DNA of 64,000 bases, from contig NZ_CP033070.1 of NCBI RefSeq assembly GCF_003669035.1, positions 2,046,001-2,110,000 on the forward strand. Reading direction: 5' to 3'. The first letter of the stretch is position 1. Every line of letters begins with the position of its first letter. Shown here one piece after another: positions 9,437-18,374 of this stretch. The DNA comes from Chryseobacterium sp. 3008163. Lineage in GTDB: Bacteria > Bacteroidota > Bacteroidia > Flavobacteriales > Weeksellaceae. Position numbers and translations under genes: made by a program. Below the pieces are notes generated by a model. The model was not told the DNA's origin, did no database searches, and was given only the letters and a program-made list of their open reading frames with translations.

Positions 9437-10517
9437 TGATTCCTGTAACAAAACCATTTCTTCCGCCACAAGAAGAATACGAAAAATATCTCGACGGTAT
9501 CTGGAAAAGAAACTGGCTCACCAACATGGGTCCACTTTCTAGCCAGCTGGAAATGGAACTAAAAGATCAGCTGAAAGTTTCCCATTTACTTTTTGTATCT
9601 AACGGAACTGTTGCTTTGCAAATGGCCATCAAAGCTCTCGATTTAAAAGGAGAAATTATCACCACTCCATTTTCTTTCGTGGCTACAACCAGCTGTATTG
9701 TCTGGGAAAATTGCAAACCCATATTTGTAGATATTGATAAAAATTCTTTAAATATTGATGCTGCAAAAATTGAAGCAGCGATTACCGAAAAAACCTCAGC
9801 AATTTTAGCAACACACGTTTACGGAAATCCTTGTGATGTAGAAACCATTGAAAAAATTGCAAAAAAGCATAATCTTAAAGTCATTTATGATGCGGCACAT
9901 GCTTTTGGCGTAGAAATCAATGGAAAATCAATTTTTGAATATGGTGATATTTCTACTTGCTCATTACACGCAACAAAACTTTATCACTCTATAGAAGGAG
10001 GATTGCTTGTTTCTACAGATGCAGAATTACTTAAGAAATTGGCTTATATCAGAAACTTCGGATTTGATGGCCCTGAAAATTTTGCAGAATTGGGCCTTAA
10101 TGGAAAAAACTCCGAATTTCATGCAGCAATGGGATTGGCAAATTTGAAATATATAGAGGCCATTAAGGAAAAAGAGAAACTTTAGCAAAACAATACGACG
10201 AAAAATTATTGACGTTAAAAGCCAGAAGACCAATTTGGCATTCGCAATCTGAAAACAACAATTCTTACTACCCGATAGTTTTTGAAAGTGAAGAACTTCT
10301 TCTAAAAAGTATCACCCATTTACAAAGTCACGGAGTTTTCTCTAGAAGATATTTTTATCCCTCGTTAGCTTCTGCTCTTCCATATATTGAGGCAAAAAAT
10401 TTGGAAATTGCAGACGATATTGCAAAAAGAGTTTTGTGTTTACCACTTTTTTATGATCTTACTTCAGAGGAAGTTAATTTGATTTGTCGCCTCCTTCTAA
10501 GAGTACAGAATAATTAG
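9436..10517 (+). CDS. DegT/DnrJ sugar aminotransferase (VioA/WecE-like), frameshifted at 10169-10173
   Basis: A PLP-dependent aminotransferase split by a one-base shortfall in the A5 run 10169-10173. Part one ends with a stop at 10183-10185; part two continues one frame back. Adding one A gives a continuous protein of about 360 residues, the normal length. VSNGTVALQMAIKAL, IYDAAHAFGV (PLP Asp) and LHATKLYHS with the Schiff-base Lys are intact. The family aminates C4 of dTDP-4-keto-6-deoxyhexoses (VioA to Qui4N, WecE to Fuc4N), using the RfbB product. It overlaps the FkbM gene by one base. Assembly error is the simplest explanation for the break. Confidence 0.82.
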
Positions 10518-10519
10518 TT

Positions 10520-11221
10520 ATGAAAGCGGCGATAATGCAACCCTATTTCATGCCATATATCGGCTATTTCCAGCTGATAAAAGCAGTTGATAAGTTCATT
10601 ATTTATGATGACGTAAATTATATTAAACAAGGTTGGATTAATAGAAACAGTATATTGGTTCAGAATAGAAGCTACATGTTTTCTCTACCATTAAAGGATG
10701 CAAGTTCTTTCAAAAAGATAAATGAGATAGAACTAAATGAAATGCTATTTCCTAAATGGAAGATAAAATTCTTCAAAACAATTGAAGCATATAAAAAAGC
10801 ACCTCATTATTACATCGTTCGTCAACTATTAGAAAAAATTTTTCACATGAACGAAGGAAGAATCAATGATCTAATTTATCAAAGCTTAGTAGAGATTTCA
10901 GAATATTTAGATATGAAAACGATTATTGAAAGATCATCAATCGTTTACAAAAATTCAGAATTATCCGGAGCAGAAAGACTTATTGATATTTGCAGATGTG
11001 AAAATGCAGATGTATATATTAATCCTCTGGGAGGACAAGAATTGTACAATAAAAATTATTTTTCAGAGCATCATATAAAACTCTATTTTATTAAAGCAAA
11101 TCCTGTAGAGTATAAGCAGTTTAATAATGTATTTATTCCATGGCTGTCAATTATCGATGTTATGATGTTTAATTCTCCTGAAGAAATAAATATAATGTTA
11201 GACAACTTTGAATTATTATAG
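10520..11221 (+). CDS. WbqC-like family protein
   Basis: A 233-residue soluble protein of the WbqC-like family, recognisable from MQPYFMPYIGYFQLI at the start, the YDDVNYIKQGWINRN segment, and NPLGGQELY with a late WLSIIDVMMFN. The family is common in O-antigen and exopolysaccharide clusters, often next to VioA-like aminotransferases, and its reaction is not established to my knowledge; acylation of an aminosugar nucleotide is one guess from context. It begins two bases after the aminotransferase stop, and the following gene starts directly after its own stop. Confidence 0.85.
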   Translation: MKAAIMQPYFMPYIGYFQLIKAVDKFIIYDDVNYIKQGWINRNSILVQNRSYMFSLPLKDASSFKKINEIELNEMLFPKWKIKFFKTIEAYKKAPHYYIVRQLLEKIFHMNEGRINDLIYQSLVEISEYLDMKTIIERSSIVYKNSELSGAERLIDICRCENADVYINPLGGQELYNKNYFSEHHIKLYFIKANPVEYKQFNNVFIPWLSIIDVMMFNSPEEINIMLDNFELL

Positions 11222-12188
11222 ATGAATGATAAATCTATTGGAGGTTATTTTGAAATAGAACTTTCAAAAAAAATAACTTCTTTCAAAATTATTTAGGACT
11301 TAATTCAGCCAGAAACTGTCTTGAGTTTATATTGCGATCAGCTGCATACAGTAAAATATACATTCCTTATTATACTTGTGATGTGCTACTCGAACCTCTG
11401 ATAAAACTAAACATTCCTTACGAGTTCTATGATGTAGATTTTAATTTGGATCCTCTATTTAATTTTTCTATTCTTAAAAAACGGATGCATTTCTTTATAC
11501 AAACTATTTTGGTATAAAAGACAATACAATAAAAAATCTATCTGATGAAATCCCCGATAATTTAATTATTGATAATGCACAAGCTTTATTTTCCGAACCT
11601 ATAAAAGACATTCCAACATTCTATTCTCCGAGAAAATTTGTCGGCGTACCTGATGGAGGCTTTGTTACCAATACAGACAAACTTAATATTTCATTCGATA
11701 AAGATTCAAGTTATCAAAGGATGACACATCTTTTAAAAAGAATTGACGTATCTGCTGAATCGGGATATTCAGATTTTCAGAGAAATGATAAATCTCTAGA
11801 AAATCAACCAATTAAATTTATGTCTGATCTTACAGAACGATTACTATTAAATGTTGACTTTGATTTTGTAAAGGAGCAACGAAAGAAAAACTTTCATTTT
11901 CTTCACGATAAATTAAAGGAAAAAAATCTTCTACCCATCATGATAGGCAAAGACAGTATTCCTATGATATACCCTTTGAGAACGAAAGATCAAAATTTGA
12001 AAGAAAAACTTATCAATCAAAAAATTTATTGTGCCTCTTATTGGCCAAATGTTTTAAATTGGGCAGATTCTGATAAAAATTCTTATCAATTAAGTAAGGA
12101 AATTATTGCTTTACCAATAGACCAAAGATATGATGAGAATGACATGGAAATAATTTTAAGGATTATAAAACAAGATAATAATGTATAA
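11222..12188 (+). CDS. Short DegT-like aminotransferase homologue, frameshifted twice
   Basis: Three reading-frame pieces form one gene of about 322 residues if one A is restored in the A8 run 11266-11273 and one in the A6 run 11476-11481. The rejoined N-terminus reads YLGLNSARNCLEFILRSAAY followed by IYIPYYTCDVLLEP, the fold-type I aminotransferase N-domain. The middle, now outside either long fragment, has LIIDNAQALFSE (PLP Asp region) and YSPRKFVGVPDGGFV, where the Lys sits at the Schiff-base position. It is about 50 residues shorter than standard DegT proteins. It begins right after the wbqC-like gene and overlaps the GNAT-glycosyltransferase gene by eight bases. Substrate unknown. Confidence 0.72.
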
Positions 12189-13584
12189 TTTATTAATCAG
12201 GCCTTTAGAGATTGAAGATGCTAAGATATCTTGGAAATGGCGGAACGATCCTGAAGTGTGGAAATTTACAGGATCTAAACCAAATATAGAAATATCGCCT
12301 GAAATTGAATTACAATGGTTACAGAAAGTAATAAATGAAGAATCTTCTAAAAGATTTGCAATAGTAGTCAACGAAAAATATATTGGGAATATCCAATTGA
12401 CGAATATAACAAAAAATAGTGCAGTGTTCCATATTTTTATTGGAGATAAAGACTATTGGGGGAAAGGTATTTCTTCATTAGCAACATATCAGCTGTTATA
12501 TTTTGCTAAAACAGTTCTTAAACTAAAAACTGTTGAATTAGAAGTAAATCTTTCACATATAGCGGCAATTAAAAGTTATGAAAGTACAGGTTTTAAAAAA
12601 GTGTCGCAAAATGAACAAATTATATGTATGAGTCATGATTTGTCAGAATTACAAACTCCAACACTGAGTGTCTTTGTGATGGTTTATAATCACGAAAAAT
12701 TCTTGAATCAATGTCTTGACGGCATTCTTATGCAAAAATGTAATTTTAGCTTTGATATCGTGGTAGGTGAAGATTGTTCTTCTGATAATTCGAGAGAAAT
12801 CTTAATAAATTATCAAAAAAATCATCCAGGAAAATTTAAACTACTATTACATAAAACAAATATTGGTGCTAATAAGAATCAGGAGCAGGTATTAGATAAT
12901 TGTACTGGGAGATATATTGCGATATGCGAAGGCGACGATTATTGGACAGACCCTTTAAAACTCCAAAAACAAGTTGATTTTTTAGAAAATAATCCTGAAT
13001 ATGTTTTATGTTTCCATGATATAAAGATTCTTAAGAGTGACGGAGAAATCGCTGATGATTTTATCACAACATTACCGGACCAGTACGAGGAAAGATTAAC
13101 GCTTGCAAAAAAGCTGAATTATATCCATACTCCTTCGGTAGTATTTAGAAACATTCTCAAGGACGAGCTCAATACGATTGAATTTTACAAAAGCCCGATA
13201 GGTGATTTTTTCATATATATGGTTCTTACGAAATATGGAAAAATGGGTCATATCCCTGAGACAATGGCTGTCTATCGATATGGAGTTGGCATGTTTAGCT
13301 CTCTAAGCGCTTTAAAAAGTATTAAGGCAAATTTATTGTTATTTACAAATCTTTACTCTTTTGAAAAAGATGCAGAAATTAAAGAAATATTCTTTGAGCA
13401 TATTCAATCATGTATAGCACAGATTGATAATGAATTTGGAAAATTACAATTTGAAAACTCAAAATTTAACGAAATCCTTTCTTCCAAAAGATATAGGTTT
13501 TTAAAAAAACATTATCCTATTTTGGTATTACTATATAAAATCGATCACTTGTTCCTTTCGAATAACATTATATTACGAAAATGA
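12181..13584 (+). CDS. Fusion of GNAT acetyltransferase and family 2 glycosyltransferase
   Basis: A 467-residue protein with two domains. Residues 1-155 form a RimJ/RimL-type GNAT domain: IRPLEIEDA, WRNDPEVWKFTG, IFIGDKDYWGKGISSLA (acetyl-CoA loop) and AIKSYESTGFKKV. Residues 160-467 form a GT-A glycosyltransferase: LSVFVMVYNHEKFLNQCL, VGEDCSSDNS and IAICEGDDYWTDP with the DxD-type site. The linker is short (about MSHDLSELQTPT). A Met at 12628-12630 could be a separate start for the second domain, so two products are possible. The likely role is acylation of an aminosugar nucleotide and its transfer. It overlaps the next gene by four bases. Confidence 0.85.
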   Translation: MYNLLIRPLEIEDAKISWKWRNDPEVWKFTGSKPNIEISPEIELQWLQKVINEESSKRFAIVVNEKYIGNIQLTNITKNSAVFHIFIGDKDYWGKGISSLATYQLLYFAKTVLKLKTVELEVNLSHIAAIKSYESTGFKKVSQNEQIICMSHDLSELQTPTLSVFVMVYNHEKFLNQCLDGILMQKCNFSFDIVVGEDCSSDNSREILINYQKNHPGKFKLLLHKTNIGANKNQEQVLDNCTGRYIAICEGDDYWTDPLKLQKQVDFLENNPEYVLCFHDIKILKSDGEIADDFITTLPDQYEERLTLAKKLNYIHTPSVVFRNILKDELNTIEFYKSPIGDFFIYMVLTKYGKMGHIPETMAVYRYGVGMFSSLSALKSIKANLLLFTNLYSFEKDAEIKEIFFEHIQSCIAQIDNEFGKLQFENSKFNEILSSKRYRFLKKHYPILVLLYKIDHLFLSNNIILRK

Positions 13585-14618
13585 ATTCTTCAAAAACAAT
13601 AGACCGAAGCAATAATTTTGATCTTTTACGTCTGGTATTAGCATCATTTGTTATTATTTCTCACTCCTACCCTCTTACAAAAAACAAAGAAATCCTTGGC
13701 TCTCTCACTAATGGGCAGGTTGATTTTGGAGGCTTAGCAGTTAACAGCTTCTTTGCATTGAGCGGATACTTTATATTTTTAAGCCTGCAAAGGAGTAAAA
13801 CTATTTCGAACTACATCTGGAAGAGAATTTTGAGGCTTTATCCTGCACTTATTGTATTATTTATCTTTACTTTAGTAGTGATTCCATTTGTGTATGTCGG
13901 AACCCAATTGACTTCAACATTAAAAGATTATTGGCACTATGCTGTAAACGGTTTGTCTCTTTTTAAGGTAAGCTACACAATAAAAGGTGTCTTTGAAAAT
14001 AATCCTTATAAAGGAGCAATTAATGGAAGTCTATGGACGCTTGCTTACGAATTTACGATGTACATGGCATTGCTTTCCCTCTTTTTTGTAAGAAAAAAGA
14101 AAATATCTTACATTCTTTTGTTTATTGCTTTTTTAGCGTCTTATTATCTTTATTTGTTCAAACCACAGCTCTTCCAAAAAATGTTCATCTCTATTTATTT
14201 AGACACAGCGCAGCTATATCGTCTTGCTACCTATTTTTTGTGTGGAAGCCTGATCACTCTTTTTGATTTAAAAAGAATCAATACAATTTATTCCAGAATC
14301 GGATTGCTGGTATTGATAGTTATTTCGTTACTATTTAATTTTTATTTAGTAATTGCACCAATTGCTTTACCTTTTTTGGTAATCTTTATAGGAATTCTCA
14401 GTACAAAATATATCAATGGAGTAGGTGAAAAATTTGGTGATATTTCATACGGCGTTTACATCTACGGATTTATTGTACAGCAAATTCTGATGCATTTTTT
14501 TAATCTCAGCCCTTTGTCGCTGATGATAATAAGTTTAACTTTCACTTATATATTGGCCTATCTATCATGGCATTTTGTTGAAGAAAAAATGCTGAAATAC
14601 AAAGATCTTGTAAAATAA
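13581..14618 (+). CDS. Acyltransferase 3 family membrane O-acyltransferase
   Basis: A 345-residue polytopic protein with about ten hydrophobic helices. The N-terminal FDLLRLVLASFVIISHSYPL has the Arg and His of the acyltransferase-3 catalytic region, and NGSLWTLAYEFTMYM is the second conserved stretch. Family members O-acetylate polysaccharides in or across the inner membrane using cytoplasmic acetyl-CoA. It overlaps the fusion gene upstream by four bases and is followed after one base by a glycosyltransferase, so it is in the same transcript. Two more members occur at 24686 and 26638. Confidence 0.92.
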   Translation: MNSSKTIDRSNNFDLLRLVLASFVIISHSYPLTKNKEILGSLTNGQVDFGGLAVNSFFALSGYFIFLSLQRSKTISNYIWKRILRLYPALIVLFIFTLVVIPFVYVGTQLTSTLKDYWHYAVNGLSLFKVSYTIKGVFENNPYKGAINGSLWTLAYEFTMYMALLSLFFVRKKKISYILLFIAFLASYYLYLFKPQLFQKMFISIYLDTAQLYRLATYFLCGSLITLFDLKRINTIYSRIGLLVLIVISLLFNFYLVIAPIALPFLVIFIGILSTKYINGVGEKFGDISYGVYIYGFIVQQILMHFFNLSPLSLMIISLTFTYILAYLSWHFVEEKMLKYKDLVK

Positions 14619-14619
14619 T

Positions 14620-15534
14620 ATGAGTACCCTTGCCATCATCATCCCCTACTATAAGATAGATTTTTTTGAAAAGACAATCCAATCTGTGGCATTGCAGACA
14701 AACAAAAATTTTGTTCTGTACATAGGTAATGATAAAAGTCCTCATGATCCGCTTCCGATTATCAATAAATATTTTGCAGATGAAGACTTTCATTATTTCA
14801 ATTATGAAAAAAATGTGGGTGGTAAGAATCTCGCATTGCAGTGGGAAAGAATTTTAGGTAATGTAAAAGAAGATTGGTTTCAGATATTGGGTGACGACGA
14901 TGTAATTCCAGAAAATTTTATTGAGGAATGCTATAAGTCAATAACAGACTGCGAAGACAAAAATATCAAAGTCATCAAATTCACACACGATTGGATTGAT
15001 GAAAATGACAGTTTAATACAATCACATAATTTAAATACCAAAACAATTTCTTCTGTCGATTTGATTCTCCGCAAACACCAAGGCCTGGTGTATAGTAGCT
15101 TATCTGAAAACATTTTTAAAACCAGTCAGTTTCGCAAATATAAATTTGAAAAAATCCCACTAGCATGGGGAAGCGATGATTTGGCTATACTGAGATTTTC
15201 AGATTATGGCAATATATACTATAATATGTCTGCAAATGTATTGGTAAGAGTTTTTTCCGGAAGTATTTCCGGGTCTGTAGAGATGCAGAAAGATAAAGAA
15301 CTTGCCTTTATAAGATATTTAGAGAGATTAATTATCAATCATTCCTTGTTTTTTCCAAAACCTTTTATTGATAAGTTGATTGATGATTATTTAATGTTTT
15401 GTCATCTCAATAAACAGACCGCAAATTACGGTATCGCCAAAACCGTACTTAGAAATCAAGGTTTTGAGTCTTTTCTAAAAACTATAAAGAAAATTTATTA
15501 TATAAATATATTGGGTAAAAATAAAAAGGTCTGA
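14620..15534 (+). CDS. Family 2 glycosyltransferase (paralogue group A, copy 2)
   Basis: A 304-residue GT-A enzyme, the same length as copy 1 at 5508. It has LAIIIPYYKIDFFEKTI, LYIGNDKSPHDPLPII, ALQWERIL, WFQILGDDDVIPENF and PLAWGSDDLAIL. DDD near residue 90 is the expected metal site. The variable C-terminal third (LFFPKPFIDKLIDDYLMF and beyond) differs most from the other copies and may determine acceptor choice. It follows the acyltransferase gene after a single base. It is the last gene before a 255-base gap. Confidence 0.86.
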   Translation: MSTLAIIIPYYKIDFFEKTIQSVALQTNKNFVLYIGNDKSPHDPLPIINKYFADEDFHYFNYEKNVGGKNLALQWERILGNVKEDWFQILGDDDVIPENFIEECYKSITDCEDKNIKVIKFTHDWIDENDSLIQSHNLNTKTISSVDLILRKHQGLVYSSLSENIFKTSQFRKYKFEKIPLAWGSDDLAILRFSDYGNIYYNMSANVLVRVFSGSISGSVEMQKDKELAFIRYLERLIINHSLFFPKPFIDKLIDDYLMFCHLNKQTANYGIAKTVLRNQGFESFLKTIKKIYYINILGKNKKV

Positions 15535-15745
15535 ATTTTTAATTTTGAAATTTACAAAGATCACTATCCATTAATTTGTGGCGTTTATATTTTCTCTCAA
15601 ATCCAAAGACATATACCACTTATATAAGCCCGTGTACCCACTGATAATGGTATCCACTTCGCTTTTATAGCTTGCATAAGAAAATTTTTGCTCACACCAT
15701 AACAAATCCTAAATTCTGACAGATTAAAACCTCATAACAGACACA

Positions 15746-15772
15746 TTGAGTACGAGTTTTTTAATATCTTTG
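15746..15772 (+). promoter_or_regulatory. Candidate promoter before the 15790 glycosyltransferase
   Basis: TTG at 15746-15748, a 16-base spacer and TATCTTTG at 15765-15772. The spacer is one base below the usual range. The -7 box ends 17 bases before the ATG. It lies at the end of the 255-base gap 15535-15789, the largest in the locus, in which I see nothing else recognisable. A new transcription unit probably begins here. Confidence 0.5.
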
Positions 15773-15789
15773 CCTTTGAAAAACACGGT

Positions 15790-16635
15790 ATGAACCAACC
15801 CCTTATCTCTATCATCGTTCCCTGCTACAATCAGGCTCAGTATTTAGATGAATGTCTGCAGTCTGCACTTGATCAAACCTACCAAAACTGGGAGTGCATC
15901 ATTGTAAACGATGGTTCTCCCGACAATACTGAGGAAGTCGCAAAAAGATGGGTAGAAAAGGATGCTCGCTTTAAATATTTCAAAACAAAAAACGGCGGCG
16001 TTTCGGCAGCAAGAAATTACGGAATCGATAAGGCTGTAGGAGAATGGATATTGCCTTTAGACGGTGATGATAAGATAGGAAATTTGTATATGGAAGCAGC
16101 CATTACATACATGAATTCTGACTTTGAAGTTATCTATTGTAACGCCGAATTCTTCGGCACAGAAAACAGTGTTTGGAATTTATCTGATTACAGTTTTAAG
16201 GAAATCTTAAAACATAACCTCATTTTCTGCAGTGCTTTTTACAAAAAATCTTCCTTTGTCAAAACCGGTGGTTACGATATAACAATGCTAAAGGGGTATG
16301 AAGACTGGGAATTCTGGATTAATTTAATGAACTCAGGTACAAAAGTTATCAAATTAGATTATGTAGGTTTCTTTTACAGAAGAAAAGAAATATCCAGAGA
16401 CACAATCATCAATGGTGATAGTATAAATTTCAAGAAAATACTAAACTACATCTACAAAAAGCATTACACAAAATACCTCGAGCAATATGGAAATTTCTTT
16501 GAAATGCAGAAAGAAATAAATGAGCTGAAGGAAGAAAATAGAAACTTAGAACATCACAATACAAGATTGCTAAAGCTTGCCGATGAATCTTTTTTGCAAA
16601 AAATCAAACGTAAAATATTTAAACAGAACATCTGA
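15790..16635 (+). CDS. Family 2 glycosyltransferase
   Basis: A 281-residue GT-A protein with a textbook N-domain: LISIIVPCYNQAQYLDECL, CIIVNDGSPDNT, GGVSAARNYGIDKA and ILPLDGDDKIG, where DGDD near residue 93 is the metal-binding site. YEDWEFWINLM near residue 177 has the ED catalytic-base motif common to the family. The last 45 residues (MQKEINELKEENRNLEHHN) form a heptad-like coiled coil, which may mediate oligomerisation or membrane contact. Sugar specificity is unknown. A -7 promoter box lies just upstream. Confidence 0.9.
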   Translation: MNQPLISIIVPCYNQAQYLDECLQSALDQTYQNWECIIVNDGSPDNTEEVAKRWVEKDARFKYFKTKNGGVSAARNYGIDKAVGEWILPLDGDDKIGNLYMEAAITYMNSDFEVIYCNAEFFGTENSVWNLSDYSFKEILKHNLIFCSAFYKKSSFVKTGGYDITMLKGYEDWEFWINLMNSGTKVIKLDYVGFFYRRKEISRDTIINGDSINFKKILNYIYKKHYTKYLEQYGNFFEMQKEINELKEENRNLEHHNTRLLKLADESFLQKIKRKIFKQNI

Positions 16636-16644
16636 TTTATCACT

Positions 16645-17376
16645 ATGCTGTCCATTATCATCTCATCCTACCAGCCCCACTATTACACTGCACTTGAACA
16701 AAACATTGCAGCCACCTGCGGCGTGGAATATGAGCTGATCAAAATAGATAATCCCGGTTTGATGGGACTTTGCAAAGCTTACAATAAAGGTGCAGAGAAA
16801 GCAAAATATGAGTATCTATTGTTTTTGCATGAAGATGTGAATTTACTTACAGTGAATTGGGGAAAATTAATTATCTCACAACTTTCTGAATCTGACACAG
16901 GCCTGATAGGAGTTGCCGGAGGAACTTACGTCCCTGCAGTACCATATGGCTGGTTTACTACTCTTAAAAATGCAAGAATCAACATTCTTCAACATAAAAA
17001 AAACGGAACCAAAACGTTAGAAAAAACTTTTGATGCATCAAAAGAAAAAGTAATTCCTGTAGATGGCGTTTTTTTAGGTATTAGGAAATCAATATTCAAT
17101 AAATTTAAATTTGATGAAAATCTTAAAGAATACCATGGCTACGACACAGAAATAAGTCTTCGTGTCTCAACACAATATCAAAACTATGTGACATCAGAAA
17201 TTCTTTTAGAACATTATTCTAAAGGAAACCCTGACCAAAAATGGCTAGAAAGCAATATCTACATTAGAAAGAAGCTTGGCAGTAGTTTTAATGCTAGAAT
17301 AAATAAAGATCTCGAATATCAGATGTATGAACGATTCGTTCGTGATTATTTCAAATCCTATCCTAAAAATTTTTAA
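16645..17376 (+). CDS. Glycosyltransferase-like family 2 protein (paralogue group B, copy 1)
   Basis: A 243-residue protein starting MLSIIISSYQPHYYTAL, with YNKGAEKAKYEYLLFLHEDV giving the acidic HED site, then IPVDGVFLGIRKSIF and GYDTEISLRV. These match the glycosyltransferase-like group that uses an HED in place of the classical DxD. It is paralogous to the broken gene at 19195: both share IISSYQP, LLFLHED, IGVAG and GYD..(I/F)SLRVS. It starts nine bases after the upstream glycosyltransferase. Donor and acceptor cannot be inferred. Confidence 0.8.
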   Translation: MLSIIISSYQPHYYTALEQNIAATCGVEYELIKIDNPGLMGLCKAYNKGAEKAKYEYLLFLHEDVNLLTVNWGKLIISQLSESDTGLIGVAGGTYVPAVPYGWFTTLKNARINILQHKKNGTKTLEKTFDASKEKVIPVDGVFLGIRKSIFNKFKFDENLKEYHGYDTEISLRVSTQYQNYVTSEILLEHYSKGNPDQKWLESNIYIRKKLGSSFNARINKDLEYQMYERFVRDYFKSYPKNF

Positions 17377-17464
17377 CGGTCATTAAAGTTTTAAAGTTTT
17401 TTCCATTTTTTAAAATAGGCCGCAGAAAATATTTACCACTTCTTAAATTTACTATTTCACAATA

Positions 17465-18361
17465 ATGAATTGTCTCGCCATTGTCATCCCCTACTACAAA
17501 ATAGATTTCTTTGAAGAAACACTACAATCTGTTGCTGCACAAAGCAACAGAGATTTTGTGCTGTATATTGGCAATGATGCAAGCCCCGACAATCCATTAC
17601 CTCTTATCGAAAAATATTTGAGTGATTTTTCTTATTTATATTTTGATTATAATGATAATTTAGGTGGGAAAAACCTTGCTTTGCAATGGGAAAGAATCTT
17701 AGCTCATGTAAAGGAAGACTGGTTTCAGATTTTAGGTGATGATGATATTATTTCTGAAAACTTCGTAGCAGAATTTTACAAAAATCTACCCAAAGTACAA
17801 TCTGAAAACATCTCTGCCATTAAGTTTTCACACGAAATTGTAGATGAAAATAAAACCATTTTACATACCATTACAACCGACGAAACTATAATTCCTGCAC
17901 CAGAATTATTTAAAAGAAAATATAAAGGTTTAATGCCAAGCAGTTTGTCTGAAAACATTTTTGCACTTTCGGCTTATAAAAAACATCATTTTCTAAAAAT
18001 CCCTTTTGCATGGGGAGCGGATGATTATGCTATTCTGACTTTTTCAGGATTAGATAAGGTCTTTTATATCTCAAGTGCAAAAGTTACGGTAAGGATATCA
18101 ACATCAAGCATATCGGGTGACTTATCTTTACAAAGTAAAAAAGATTTAGGTTACCATATTATGCGTGAAACTGTGCTGAATAAGTATTCACAATATTTTG
18201 ACAAAAGCTTCCTGATCAGAATGCTGAATGACCACCTTAGGTTCTGTGAGAAAAATCTGGTAAAACCTCATCTCAGACTTTTCAGCATCCTTCTGAAAAG
18301 AGGTTATCCGAAAAGATTTTTAGATATGACCAAAGTTGTTTGGTCGATCAACAAAAAATAA
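17465..18361 (+). CDS. Family 2 glycosyltransferase (paralogue group A, copy 3)
   Basis: A 298-residue GT-A enzyme, closest in style to the copies at 5508 and 14620. It shows LAIVIPYYKIDFFEETL, LYIGNDASPDNPLPLI, ALQWERIL and WFQILGDDDIISENF. PSSLSENIFALSAYKKHHF and PFAWGADDYAIL correspond to the same blocks in the paralogues. No membrane segments are seen. Together with the group B gene upstream and the next two genes it forms an A-x-B gene pattern that repeats the arrangement at 14620-17376. Confidence 0.86.
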   Translation: MNCLAIVIPYYKIDFFEETLQSVAAQSNRDFVLYIGNDASPDNPLPLIEKYLSDFSYLYFDYNDNLGGKNLALQWERILAHVKEDWFQILGDDDIISENFVAEFYKNLPKVQSENISAIKFSHEIVDENKTILHTITTDETIIPAPELFKRKYKGLMPSSLSENIFALSAYKKHHFLKIPFAWGADDYAILTFSGLDKVFYISSAKVTVRISTSSISGDLSLQSKKDLGYHIMRETVLNKYSQYFDKSFLIRMLNDHLRFCEKNLVKPHLRLFSILLKRGYPKRFLDMTKVVWSINKK

Positions 18362-18374
18362 AACATTCCAAAGG

